Assembly: GCA_025938055.1 (NCBI GenBank)
Contig: JAICQC010000001.1
Location: 1-57,682, forward strand
DNA from: Anaerolineales bacterium
GTDB lineage: Bacteria > Chloroflexota > Anaerolineae > Anaerolineales > Villigracilaceae
Direction: 5' to 3'
Length of the DNA stretch: 57,682 nt
The position numbers and the translations under genes are program-made. The notes under the pieces are model-generated. The model did no database searches. It was not told the origin of the DNA and worked only from the letters and a program-made list of their open reading frames with translations. Below are positions 8,107 to 16,515 of this stretch, one piece after another (position 1 is the first letter of the stretch; the number at the start of each line of letters is the position of its first letter).

Positions 8107-8170
8107 GGCACACATCTTCCAGCATCGCCTGCGGGTGTCAGGAGATGTGATGGTTCTCATTTTTGAGCAA

Positions 8171-8185
8171 TATAATTATCGCATG
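8171..8185 (+). promoter_or_regulatory. TATAAT six nt before the CAP/LysM start (possible leaderless mRNA)
   Basis: TATAAT at 8171-8176 is followed by six nt and then ATG at 8183. No Shine-Dalgarno is present before this ATG. The -35 region is not recognisable. Confidence 0.5.
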
Positions 8186-9592
8186 CGTTTCCAACGTTTC
8201 CTTAGCTGGTTTACTATAGTCCTCGTGCTCGGCATGGGAGCATTCAAGTACCCACAAGTTGTGCGGGCGGATGAGATCTATCCTGCTCCATCCAATCAGG
8301 TCAGCGCCTATGAGCTGATCCTTGCGATGAACACGCTGCGCGTTTCGTATGGACTCCCGGCTCTGATCGAGGACCCTATTGTCAACGCGGTTGCCCAATC
8401 GACGGCCGCGACGATGGCAGCCAACAATATGTCCTGGCACATTGGCGATGTGCGTGGTCGCATCGCTGCCGCTGGATATGGCGGCGGCGGCACGGTGTGG
8501 GCAACGGAAAACTTTGCGGTGAGCAGCGGCGGTATGGGCATCGACGAGATCATGGCAGCCTGGGCGGACCCGGACCACATGCGCCCGGCGGTCGAGCCGG
8601 CGTATTGCCATGTGGGAGCGGGTGCGGCTCAAACCTCGGATGGAAGGATCTACTACATCCTGCAAGCCGCGTATGTCTCCGGGCAGGAGTGTGGTAGTTC
8701 GTCCTCCTCTCCGGGTGGCGTTCCCGGACCAGGTGGCGTTCCGAATGGTGTGCCGCCCGTCTCGCAATTGATCGTACCGGTAAAGATCGCCACACCGGAT
8801 GCAGAAGGCAAGATCTTTCATGAGGTGCAGGCGGGTCAATCCTTCTGGTCGATCGCGATTGCCTACCAGATCACCATCCGTGATATTGAAGTCTGGAACA
8901 ATCTGTCCCGTGATATACCGCTGAAGCCCGGGCAGAGCTTATTCATCCCCGATGAGAACACAGCAGGCTATGCCACGCCGACCCCCTTTGGTATGTTCGT
9001 GCCCGCAGCCCCGGACGCAGATGGCAAGATCATCCATGAAGTGCAGGCGTATCAGGCGTTGATCGTCATTTCTGAAGCGTATGACGTCCCGATGGACCGG
9101 CTCCTGGCATTGAACGGATGGCAGGAAGAGTGGCCCCTGCAGATCGGGCAGAAGCTCGTGATCGATCCGGGTCATGTTACCCCTAGCCCGACGCTGAGCA
9201 ACGTCCAAAAGCTGACCCCGGAAGCGGACGGCAATTACTATCATACCGTCCAGAGCGGCGAAACGCTCTCGTGGATCGCCGGATTCTATGAGGTTCCTCT
9301 TACGGACCTGATGTCCTGGAATGGGTTGAATAACGCCTCCGTCATCCGCCCGGAACAGAAATTGCTCCTGCTCGTGACCCCGCCAGCAACCGCGACCGCT
9401 ACACCGACCCCCACAATCGCGATGACGCCCTCTCCGAGCACATCCGGCACGACGACTCCCTCACCGACGGGAACGCCGCCTGTGATCTCTTTAGAATCTC
9501 CGCGCCCATCGAGCATGGGTCTTATCCTCGGTGTGACTGTTATTCTTGCGACAGGCGGATTGCTCTGGTGGAGATTTTCACGCAAACGTTAG
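8183..9592 (+). CDS. Secreted CAP/SCP-domain protein with three LysM repeats and C-terminal anchor
   Basis: From ATG 8183 the product is 469 residues: signal peptide or N-terminal anchor (1-29), a CAP (SCP/PR-1) domain at about 43-167, a Gly/Pro linker, three LysM modules at about 212-256, 285-328 and 353-398 (each with HEVQ/HTVQ start and a PGQ-like end), a Thr/Pro-rich spacer, and a transmembrane segment at about 446-464 with a basic tail RFSRKR. LysM binds N-acetylglucosamine polymers; bacterial CAP functions vary. I infer a cell-envelope surface protein. An in-frame start at 8135 would put extra residues before the signal, so 8183 is preferred. Confidence 0.85.
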   Translation: MRFQRFLSWFTIVLVLGMGAFKYPQVVRADEIYPAPSNQVSAYELILAMNTLRVSYGLPALIEDPIVNAVAQSTAATMAANNMSWHIGDVRGRIAAAGYGGGGTVWATENFAVSSGGMGIDEIMAAWADPDHMRPAVEPAYCHVGAGAAQTSDGRIYYILQAAYVSGQECGSSSSSPGGVPGPGGVPNGVPPVSQLIVPVKIATPDAEGKIFHEVQAGQSFWSIAIAYQITIRDIEVWNNLSRDIPLKPGQSLFIPDENTAGYATPTPFGMFVPAAPDADGKIIHEVQAYQALIVISEAYDVPMDRLLALNGWQEEWPLQIGQKLVIDPGHVTPSPTLSNVQKLTPEADGNYYHTVQSGETLSWIAGFYEVPLTDLMSWNGLNNASVIRPEQKLLLLVTPPATATATPTPTIAMTPSPSTSGTTTPSPTGTPPVISLESPRPSSMGLILGVTVILATGGLLWWRFSRKR

Positions 9593-9614
9593 AGGCGGGC
9601 AGTACCTGGGAGTG

Positions 9615-9645
9615 TTGCGCTACTCAGCGCAAAGTTCTTTTCTTC
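9615..9645 (+). terminator. Weak candidate terminator between convergent genes
   Basis: TTGCGC/GCGCAA (9615-9620 with 9627-9632) forms a six-bp stem followed by a T-rich stretch that is also the lysine-rich end of era on the other strand. Confidence 0.35.
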
Positions 9646-10568
9646 TTTTTCTTCCCGCCTAGTTTATACCCCAACCGTCGCAGTGCATCCTCATTATTCC
9701 GCCAGTCCTTTAATACCTTCACGCGCAGTTCCAGAAATACCGCTCTGCCGCCCATTTCTTCAATCTCCTTGCGCGCAGACGAGCCGATCTGTTTGAGCAT
9801 CTTTCCGCCCTCGCCGATGACAATGCCTTTCTGCGACTGGCGTTCCACAAAAATCGTCGCGGCGATGTAGAGCATGCCGTTCTCGCGCTCGGCAAATTCG
9901 TCGATGCGCACGCCTACGCCGTGCGGTACCTCCTCGCGCAAGCTGAGCAGGCAGGCTTCACGGATCAGGTCCGCGGCGATGTCGCGCTCGTACGAATCCG
10001 TGACTTGTTCCTCGTCATACTCGGGCGGACGGACCGGCGCGAGCGAGATCAACAGCTCCCGTAATTCGTCGAGGTTGCGGTTCTGCGTCGCGGAGATCGA
10101 GATGACCTGCGTCTCCCTTTTCAGGGTCTCCAGATAGGCTTGGAGCCGCGCCGCCAGGACATCGGGTCCGACCAGATCGATTTTGTTCGCAGCCAACACA
10201 AGTGGAATTCGGCGCGGGACTCGGTTGAGAAGGGATGCGATCTGTTTGTCTTCTTCCTGCGGCCTGGCGGGAATCTCCACCAGCCACAGGACCACATCCA
10301 CACCCTCGAGCGCCTCCTCCGCCTCCTGGTTGAGAAATGTACCAAGCTTGTGGCGCGGGTTATGAATGCCGGGCGTGTCCACAAAGACAAGCTGGGCGCT
10401 GTCTGTCGTAAGGATCCCAAGCTGGCGCTTGCGCGTGGTCTGCGGCTTAGGCGAAACCGCGGCGATCTTCTGCCCCAGGAGCGCGTTGACCAGTGTGGAC
10501 TTGCCAACGTTTGGCCGCCCAATAATTGCTACGAATGCCGAGCGAAATTGTCCTGTCTGTTCTTCCAT
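9624..10568 (-). CDS. era: GTPase Era
   Basis: This 314-residue protein has the GTPase motifs GRPNVGKS (about 17-24), an effector region with TTRKRQLG, DTPG and NKID, and a C-terminal KH-type RNA-binding domain containing GIVIGEGGKMLKQIG. Era binds the 3' end of 16S rRNA and assists 30S maturation. The start at 10568 (MEEQTGQF) puts the P-loop at the usual distance; the reading could extend to 10646, but that overlaps the preceding gene. The C-terminus ends with an unusual run of lysines. It is the last gene of a minus-strand unit, 22 nt after the PHP gene. Confidence 0.95.
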   Translation of the reverse strand: MEEQTGQFRSAFVAIIGRPNVGKSTLVNALLGQKIAAVSPKPQTTRKRQLGILTTDSAQLVFVDTPGIHNPRHKLGTFLNQEAEEALEGVDVVLWLVEIPARPQEEDKQIASLLNRVPRRIPLVLAANKIDLVGPDVLAARLQAYLETLKRETQVISISATQNRNLDELRELLISLAPVRPPEYDEEQVTDSYERDIAADLIREACLLSLREEVPHGVGVRIDEFAERENGMLYIAATIFVERQSQKGIVIGEGGKMLKQIGSSARKEIEEMGGRAVFLELRVKVLKDWRNNEDALRRLGYKLGGKKKKKRTLR

Positions 10569-10590
10569 ACTTTGAACCATTCGATTACCT

Positions 10591-11397
10591 TCAGCGTATT
10601 CTGAGACGACGCAAGGACCGATCCCAGAGCTTGTATCCAAAGGCAACTACCGGGTGCGTCCATTCGCCGACGGGCACACCAGATTGTAACGCCCCAAGTA
10701 AATCCTGGGGATTGCGAATATCCTGGATGGGAACCTCCACCCAGGCACTGCCGATGTCGGCTACGGTATGTGCGTCGGAGCCGGCGCTCATAGGCAGACC
10801 ATGCACCTGGGACCAATCCACCGCAGCCTGGTTCCAGCGAGGTCGCGATATGCGGGCATTAAACGTTTCTACGATATCGATATCATCTGCAACGGTTTCA
10901 AGCGCTGCCGGTTGTAGCCGCCAGCGCTTGAATGGATCAAAACCATGCGGGAGAAGCACCAATCCGCCTTGCTCCTTGATTGCAGTGACCGTTTCCGTAG
11001 GGCTCATCCCGGGGGGAATCCGTTCTTTTAGATATAAACCAATGATCTCGCCGTTAACTGTACTGACTTCCTCACCGATGATAATGGTCAATGGGGAAAC
11101 ACCCCTTTTTACTTTTTCCTCCTCCAGGATCTCCTGTTGTAGCTTTTGGGCTCCCCAGATCTCATTATGATCGGTGATCGCCTGGACCCAGACTGCTCTT
11201 TCTCTGCAGCGTGCGGGGAACAGGTCGAGTGGCGTGCTGCAATCATGAGATGCCTCGCTGTGACAGTGCAGGTCGATCTTCATTTTCCCGGATTCGGTAC
11301 GTCCCTTTTCTTCGACCACCGCACCCAGGATCTCTACTTCCTCCTCCTCCCTGGGAGTTAACTGTTCTACCTGCTCTGAAGCAGGTCTTTTATCCAT
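10591..11397 (-). CDS. PHP-domain metal-dependent phosphoesterase
   Basis: This 268-residue protein has the PHP signature DLHCHSEASHDCST at about 42-55, then AITDHNE, an internal HGFDPFKRW and AGSDAHT near the C-terminus, all metal-binding PHP motifs. Such stand-alone proteins hydrolyse phosphoesters (for example nucleoside 3',5'-bisphosphates in the YciV group); the substrate here is unknown. The first 38 residues are a charged extension, and MKIDLHCH could be an alternative start. The ATG at 11397 overlaps the stop of the lipid kinase gene (ATGGATAA), which favours translational coupling and this start. Confidence 0.85.
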   Translation of the reverse strand: MDKRPASEQVEQLTPREEEEVEILGAVVEEKGRTESGKMKIDLHCHSEASHDCSTPLDLFPARCRERAVWVQAITDHNEIWGAQKLQQEILEEEKVKRGVSPLTIIIGEEVSTVNGEIIGLYLKERIPPGMSPTETVTAIKEQGGLVLLPHGFDPFKRWRLQPAALETVADDIDIVETFNARISRPRWNQAAVDWSQVHGLPMSAGSDAHTVADIGSAWVEVPIQDIRNPQDLLGALQSGVPVGEWTHPVVAFGYKLWDRSLRRLRIR

Positions 11398-12355
11398 ACT
11401 CCTCCTTTTGTTCTGTCTTATCCGGAGGAGAGGGCTGCCAGATCTCCAGCGCCTGTGGCATCACCTCTATCCGGATCACATTTCCATCGGATGCCAGATT
11501 GGCGGCTCTAATAACCGGGCTCTGATCTTTGGAGCTGCCGTTGATCCATGGGCGGATTTCAGCATCGACGTGGATGGGGAAGTTTCCCGGCCATCGAATC
11601 TCCAGACAACGCCCCCGGTTTATCTCCACATTCGGGAGTTCGCTTAATTCCTCGGTAAGCAGACTCGTGACATAACGAAATAAGCTCTCATCGCTATCTG
11701 GTCGAATTCGGACGACATCCAGCAGCCCATCGCCCGGATCGGCGTCCGGCGCCAGCTTGATCCATGGACCAAACCGGTTGGTGTTCATCACCTCGAACAT
11801 ACGATAGGTGCCGGAGATATCCTCACCATCCAGGGTAATCTGACAGGAGTGAGTTTCGAATTCGTTGATCGTCTGGATGATCGATGAGATGGAGCGCAGG
11901 AGACTCCTGCCTCCATGTGGGTCATAGATTGCCAGACTGTCAGCATACAACCCGAAACCACAGGCTTCCACAAAAAAATCTTTGCCCCACGGCGCCGTGA
12001 CGATACCCACATCAAAATGGCGCTTAACGGGATTCCTCAAGCCCGCAATGATCTCCAGTGCAGTCCCTTCAATGCCAAGGGAATGGCCGATGTTATTCGC
12101 CGTCCCAAGCGGCAAAGGGGTTAAAGTTACTTTTTTCCCCAGCAAACGTGTGGCTGCTGCGCGAAAGGTGCCATCTCCACCAGCCGTGACCACAAGCCCG
12201 TGAATGTCATTCAGGGCGGAGTCTAGCTCCTCTTCGCGGCTCGTGGACATCAACACCGGCTCATAGCCAGCCTCACGAAGCGCCTCGATCATTTCTTCCG
12301 GCTTCCCTTGTTCCGCGCCTCCCGAGTTAGGATTTATGATAAGCGTTGCCTGCAT
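11390..12355 (-). CDS. Diacylglycerol/lipid kinase family protein (DagK/YegS type)
   Basis: This 321-residue protein starts with INPNSGG (about 7-13), has the nucleotide-binding GGDGT at about 59-63 and PLGTANN near 83-89, all diagnostic of the DAGK catalytic domain, and a C-terminal beta domain with PDADPGDGLLDVV. It likely phosphorylates a lipid alcohol at the membrane; sphingosine-, diacylglycerol- and undecaprenol-like substrates cannot be told apart. It lies 20 nt after the flippase-like gene and overlaps the PHP gene by 8 nt, so the three are probably co-transcribed. Confidence 0.9.
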   Translation of the reverse strand: MQATLIINPNSGGAEQGKPEEMIEALREAGYEPVLMSTSREEELDSALNDIHGLVVTAGGDGTFRAAATRLLGKKVTLTPLPLGTANNIGHSLGIEGTALEIIAGLRNPVKRHFDVGIVTAPWGKDFFVEACGFGLYADSLAIYDPHGGRSLLRSISSIIQTINEFETHSCQITLDGEDISGTYRMFEVMNTNRFGPWIKLAPDADPGDGLLDVVRIRPDSDESLFRYVTSLLTEELSELPNVEINRGRCLEIRWPGNFPIHVDAEIRPWINGSSKDQSPVIRAANLASDGNVIRIEVMPQALEIWQPSPPDKTEQKEEYG

Positions 12356-12375
12356 AATTTGTGCTCCATGAATTC

Positions 12376-13320
12376 CTATGATTGGATCGGCTCGGGTTTC
12401 TCGTTCTCCCCTCGCCAGGCGAAAAAATATACGAAAGCGCCCAGAAGCGCCTGAAAAAACACGGTTGCAATCCTGAATATCGCAGTCGCAGCCAGGCCGA
12501 TATCCAGGTCGACACCCGAGGAAGATGCCAGAAACCCGACCATGCTAGCCTCGGTGACGCCAACCCCTGCTGGCAGCGCAGACATCCGCCCCAACATCGT
12601 TGGGATGATGTAGGCAAAAAAAAGAGTTGCATAAGGTACGCTAAATCCAAATCCTCGCAAGCTGAAATCCAGAATGATGACCTGTACCAGGAGCCCGGCA
12701 ACCGTAATGCCCAAAGCGACCAGGATAGTACGGGTATTGATAACTTCGCGCCCGCTTCGTATGAGATTTTGCCACTGGTCAGTAACATTGAAGCGTTTGG
12801 CAATCGCAGTAGCAGCAAGGTCCAGCCAGCCACGAGACGCAGGAAACAGGAAGGTGATGCCAAAGCCAAGGAGAATTCCAAGCAGAATCAGCATCGGGAC
12901 CCTTACGCTTTCGAACCAAAACCCAGCAAACACTGCGCTCCCAATAAAAGCAACCTGATCCAGAATGCTGGACAGCGCAACCGGCACGCCGCTCTTGGCA
13001 AGCGAGACACCAGCCTGGTTCATCAGACCCGCACGCGCGGCGACGCCGCCGGGTACAAGCGTTGCCGCTGTGCCAGCCACATACCCTCGAAACAAGACGT
13101 TCCCGGGCACATCGCTAACCGGACGCATGAGGCGAATAAATCGCCAGGCCTTCATCGCCAGGTAAAGAACCGATAAGGCTAATAGGGTGGGCGCGAACGC
13201 ATAATTATAAGATCTGAGAGCCTGAAGAACTTCTTCCCCATTAATGTACTTCACCGCAGCAATGACCAGACCAATGAGCACAACCACATGAAGGACGTAC
13301 TTAAGATACTTCCCTTTCAA
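12376..13320 (-). CDS. Flippase-like membrane protein (LPG synthase TM / UPF0104 family)
   Basis: This 314-residue protein has about eight hydrophobic segments and family landmarks AWRFIRLMRP, an alanine/glycine-rich loop TLVPGGVAARAG and the C-terminal MSALPAGVGVTEASMVG. This is the lysylphosphatidylglycerol synthetase N-terminal-like family, thought to move lipids or lipid-linked substrates across the membrane. It starts with TTG at 13320, with AAGG upstream. It is probably the first gene of a unit with lipid kinase, PHP protein and Era. Coupling to the lipid kinase suggests a shared lipid substrate, which is inference. Confidence 0.85.
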   Translation of the reverse strand: MKGKYLKYVLHVVVLIGLVIAAVKYINGEEVLQALRSYNYAFAPTLLALSVLYLAMKAWRFIRLMRPVSDVPGNVLFRGYVAGTAATLVPGGVAARAGLMNQAGVSLAKSGVPVALSSILDQVAFIGSAVFAGFWFESVRVPMLILLGILLGFGITFLFPASRGWLDLAATAIAKRFNVTDQWQNLIRSGREVINTRTILVALGITVAGLLVQVIILDFSLRGFGFSVPYATLFFAYIIPTMLGRMSALPAGVGVTEASMVGFLASSSGVDLDIGLAATAIFRIATVFFQALLGAFVYFFAWRGENEKPEPIQS

Positions 13321-13461
13321 GACCTTACCTTCTCCTTTTTGAACCTTGAAGCATCAGGCGTGGCCCAAAAGAGCGCCTCATTTTTGGAACGAAACGCCTT
13401 CAATTACTGCATCGAGCTAATATGGAATGCCGTCCAGACCCCACACATGGATCTTCAGCGA

Positions 13462-14367
13462 TTAATCTGTTGCTACTTGTTTAACGGGTTGTTCCTGTTT
13501 CTGTGACTGCATGTTCGCCACCACCAGGCTCAAAACAATAAGCACAGCGCCGACCACGAGTTGCCAGGAAAGCTGCTCATTGAGAAAAACCACGCCGAGA
13601 ATCACACCACCTAGTGGAAAGAGGTATGTCACCATGCTGGTGCGGGTGGGTCCAATCTCGTGGAGCAGATAATACGATAACACGAAGGCAAATCCTGAGC
13701 CAAGTACCCCCAGAAATAGTAACGCAATCCATGTGATACCTGTCTGTGGAAACTTCACGGGGCTCTCAACTAAAAACATCGCAAGCCACATCACTACCGT
13801 TGCAGGAAGTAGGGGTCCCGCGCTGCGCATAATGCCCGGTGTATCTGCGGTCGTCTTACGCGCGTAGACGGCGCCACCTGCGTAAAAGGCAGAAGCCAGG
13901 ACGATTGCCAGTTGACCGAGCACCGAGCCAATCGAGCCGCCGATGTCCTTGCTCATCAGGATGACAACACCTGCAAAGCCCAACAACAGCCCCACCACTT
14001 TAGGCACCGTCATTTTGTCATCGCGCAGCAGATAATGGGCGATCAGAATAGTAAATAAAGGGACGGTGGCATTCAGAATAGAGGCAACTGCCGAGTCGAT
14101 GGATAGTTCGCCCCACGAAATCAGGAAAAAGGGAATGGCGATATTCGTGATGCCAAGCACTAAAAGCGGAGTCCATTCTTTCAGCGTCCGGGGCCATGGA
14201 ATGCGCTGGATGAAGATTACCACGATCCCGAATAAAAGCCCGAAGAGCACGCGAAAGGCAACCAGTGTGACTGGACCAATTTCCTGCACCGCGATCTTGA
14301 TCCACATGAACGAGGAACTCCAGATCGCTCCAAGCAAAATAAACACAAGCCAGTGTTTGAGTTTCAC
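13462..14367 (-). CDS. EamA/DMT-superfamily transporter
   Basis: This 301-residue protein has ten hydrophobic segments in two EamA repeats. The first repeat opens with WSSSFMWIKIAVQEIGPV and the second contains GAVYARKT. These are drug/metabolite exporters; the substrate is unknown. The start is GTG at 14367 with AGGAG six nt upstream. A 141-nt gap to the following flippase-like gene shows no clear promoter. The C-terminus is a short glutamine/lysine tail. Confidence 0.9.
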   Translation of the reverse strand: MKLKHWLVFILLGAIWSSSFMWIKIAVQEIGPVTLVAFRVLFGLLFGIVVIFIQRIPWPRTLKEWTPLLVLGITNIAIPFFLISWGELSIDSAVASILNATVPLFTILIAHYLLRDDKMTVPKVVGLLLGFAGVVILMSKDIGGSIGSVLGQLAIVLASAFYAGGAVYARKTTADTPGIMRSAGPLLPATVVMWLAMFLVESPVKFPQTGITWIALLFLGVLGSGFAFVLSYYLLHEIGPTRTSMVTYLFPLGGVILGVVFLNEQLSWQLVVGAVLIVLSLVVANMQSQKQEQPVKQVATD

Positions 14368-14432
14368 AGCATACTCCTAAAATTGAGCAAGATTGGAAGG
14401 GTAGTCTATTGACGCGTTGATGCCTGGGAATG

Positions 14433-14939
14433 TTACGCGATGACCGCCCCTTCCATCCTAAGCAGCCATTCCTTTGTCTTTAAACCCTCACCCCCGCCGT
14501 AACCGTGCAGTTTGCCATCCGTCCCGATCAGGCGGTGACAGGGAATCACAATCGGCATGGGATTGGTGGCGTTCGCCCGTCCCACGGCACGATAGGCGAG
14601 CGGGCGGTTGATCTCCATGGCGATTTCCGAATACGTGCGTGTCTCTCCATATGGGATGTTAAAGACTCTCTGCAAGGCTTCCTTTTGAAACGGGCGGAAG
14701 ATGGACCAATCAATTGGGAACGTGAACTCCCGGCGATCACCCTCCAGATATTCACGCAGCTCGTCTGCATACTGAGCAATGGCAACTGCGTCGGGGTGGA
14801 GCAGATAGGAATCGAAATCAGGTTGAGAGTCTGCCCATTCCACCGCGACCAGTCCCTGGTCTGAGGCAGCCAGGCGCAGATCTCCCACTTGAGTTCCGTT
14901 CAATTCGCCAATATGGATGGGAAAAGAGAAGATTTTCAT
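14433..14939 (-). CDS. ogt: Methylated-DNA--protein-cysteine S-methyltransferase
   Basis: This 168-residue protein has the active-site motif IPCHR (Cys134) preceded by YRAVGRANATNP and followed by GYGGGEGLKTKEWLL, the complete Ogt/AdaC C-terminal domain, with an N-terminal ribonuclease-like domain. It repairs O6-alkylguanine by suicidal alkyl transfer. Whether it is the Ogt or the Ada-C variant is not important because no DNA-binding Ada domain is present. ATG at 14939 has AAGG upstream. It is 65 nt upstream of the DMT transporter on the same strand. Confidence 0.93.
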   Translation of the reverse strand: MKIFSFPIHIGELNGTQVGDLRLAASDQGLVAVEWADSQPDFDSYLLHPDAVAIAQYADELREYLEGDRREFTFPIDWSIFRPFQKEALQRVFNIPYGETRTYSEIAMEINRPLAYRAVGRANATNPMPIVIPCHRLIGTDGKLHGYGGGEGLKTKEWLLRMEGAVIA

Positions 14940-15067
14940 TGCAACCTTGTTAACTGCCCCCTATGCGGGGCAAACGTAGGGTAATCGTAGGTTTCACGTC
15001 AAGCAGGTTTGAGTCCACTATGATAAATTAGAGGTAGTAAGGTGATTTCTCTTCTCCTCCTTTCTAA

Positions 15068-15096
15068 GAGAACCGCGGTCGGCGTCCGCGGTTCTC
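15068..15096. other. GC-rich hairpin in the leader of the TyrA-like gene
   Basis: GAGAACCGCGG (15068-15078) pairs perfectly with CCGCGGTTCTC (15086-15096) around a 7-nt loop. No T-run follows in either direction. A TATAAT at 15124-15129 lies between it and the gene start at 15160. Confidence 0.55.
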
Positions 15097-15159
15097 GGAA
15101 TTTAAAGGGGAGAATATTGGCATTATAATCACTCCATTATCTCTGGATGTGAGGAACCT

Positions 15160-16158
15160 ATGAGCGTACAAATCACCATTATCGGACTGGGACAGATCGG
15201 CTCTTCCATGGGTCTGGCGCTGAAGGCGCATGATGTTAATCTCCACCGTGTTGGGCATGACAAGGATGCCCAGGCAGCCAAGGAATCGCAAAAAGCAGGT
15301 GCGGTGGATGACGTGAAGTATAACCTGCCTGCCTCTGTCCGCGATGCCAAAATTGTCATCCTTGCTCTGCCTCTGGCGGAGGTGCGCGAGACGCTCAGGA
15401 TCATTGCTCCCGATGTACAGGAAGGGACGCTCGTGCTGGATACGGCTCCTGCGAAGGCGATGGTTGCCGCCTGGGCAGAAGAGCTTTTGCCTGCGGGACG
15501 GTTTTACATCGGTCTCTCACCGGCTATTAATCCCGAATATCTGCATGGGACGGAGTTCGGTGTGAAAGCTGCACGCGAGGATCTATTCGAAAAGAGTGTG
15601 ATGGTGGTCAACGCGCCGCCAGGGACTCCAGGGAACGTGTTCAATCTGGCAATGGAGCTGGTGAGCTTGATGGGTGCAGTTCCTCTGCTCATGGACACTG
15701 CCGAAGCGGATGGCATTTTCGCTGGGATGCACATTCTGCCACAACTGGCTGCCCATGCCTTGCTCGGCGCGACTGTGGATAAGCCAGGCTGGCTGGAAGC
15801 ACGCAAGCTCGCGGGTCGCCCGTATGCCACCGTGACCGCGGGCGCCGCCTATCATGATGATGTACTCTCGCTCCGGGAAAATGTACTCCATGACCGCGAA
15901 AACGTTGTACGGCTGTTGAATGCCTATATTACATCTCTGCTGAATCTGCGGGATGAGATCGAGGCAAACAACCGTGAGGCTGTCAGCGAGCGGCTGGAAG
16001 AGGCGCTGAAGGGACGCATTCGCTGGTTCGATGAGCGCATCGAAGGCGAATGGCTGAAGGGTCAGGGTCAGGAGATCGACACGCCTTCCTTTGGGGACCG
16101 GGTAAATCAAATGCTTTTTGGCGGCATGATGACAAACCGCCAAAAAGAACGCAAGTGA
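15160..16158 (+). CDS. Prephenate/arogenate dehydrogenase-like NAD(P)-binding protein
   Basis: This 332-residue protein has the Rossmann motif GLGQIGSS (9-16) and a helical C-terminal domain. The mid-region motif CxP/HPxxG of true TyrA is altered: where TyrA has GxHPMAG, this protein reads GLSPAINPEYLHG. It may therefore use another substrate. No ACT domain is present. ATG 15160 has GAGGAA about 5 nt upstream. The GIY-YIG gene starts 1 nt after its stop. Family membership is good; aromatic amino-acid synthesis is not assured, as no aro genes lie nearby. Confidence 0.75.
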   Translation: MSVQITIIGLGQIGSSMGLALKAHDVNLHRVGHDKDAQAAKESQKAGAVDDVKYNLPASVRDAKIVILALPLAEVRETLRIIAPDVQEGTLVLDTAPAKAMVAAWAEELLPAGRFYIGLSPAINPEYLHGTEFGVKAAREDLFEKSVMVVNAPPGTPGNVFNLAMELVSLMGAVPLLMDTAEADGIFAGMHILPQLAAHALLGATVDKPGWLEARKLAGRPYATVTAGAAYHDDVLSLRENVLHDRENVVRLLNAYITSLLNLRDEIEANNREAVSERLEEALKGRIRWFDERIEGEWLKGQGQEIDTPSFGDRVNQMLFGGMMTNRQKERK

Positions 16159-16159
16159 A

Positions 16160-16414
16160 ATGAGCTGTTATTGTTATATCGTCGAATGCGCGGATGGAAC
16201 CTACTATACCGGTTGGGCGGTTGACCCGCAAAAGCGCGTGGCGATGCACAACCGGGGGCGCGGGGCGCGTTATACACGGACGCGCGGTCCCGTCAAACTG
16301 ATATATGTGGAAGAACTGCCAGACCGCAAATCCGCGATGAAGAGGGAGATCGCGATCAAGAGAATGAAACGGGAAGGGAAAGAAAGATTGATCGGTACAC
16401 AGGGAAACAGGTAA
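16160..16414 (+). CDS. GIY-YIG domain protein (UPF0213/YhbQ type)
   Basis: This 84-residue protein consists of one GIY-YIG domain. CYIVECADGTYYTGW carries the paired aromatic motifs, followed by the arginine in NRGRGARYTRTRGP and the KREIAIKRMKREGKERLI C-terminus typical of the small YhbQ group. These proteins are likely nucleic-acid acting, with no firm role. It begins one nt after the upstream stop codon and is followed by a bidirectional terminator, so it is the second gene of a two-gene unit. Confidence 0.9.
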   Translation: MSCYCYIVECADGTYYTGWAVDPQKRVAMHNRGRGARYTRTRGPVKLIYVEELPDRKSAMKREIAIKRMKREGKERLIGTQGNR

Positions 16415-16512
16415 ATACGTATACAGGTTCGGAAACAAAAATTCTGAAGGATACAGATCCCTTCAGAATTTTTTATCTGTGTACTTGGCTACTTGTTTAC
16501 CTGTCTACCTTC
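16395..16512. repeat. Degenerate TACACAGGTAAAC-type intergenic repeats around a terminator
   Basis: Left of the hairpin are units like GTACACAGG, AAACAGGTAAATACG and TATACAGG. Right of it their reverse complements appear (CTGTGTACTTGG, CTTGTTTACCTGTCTACC). The same family recurs at 18523-18583. Confidence 0.5.
16440..16474. terminator. Bidirectional intrinsic terminator
   Basis: AATTCTGAAGG (16440-16450) pairs with CCTTCAGAATT (16460-16470). TTTT follows on the plus strand, and AAAA precedes it for the minus strand. It separates two convergent genes. Confidence 0.9.
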
Positions 16513-16515
16513 CAT

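Noticed and set aside
12382..13176. A 264-residue plus-strand frame
   Set aside because: It lies wholly opposite the flippase-like gene and has no motif; an antisense shadow.
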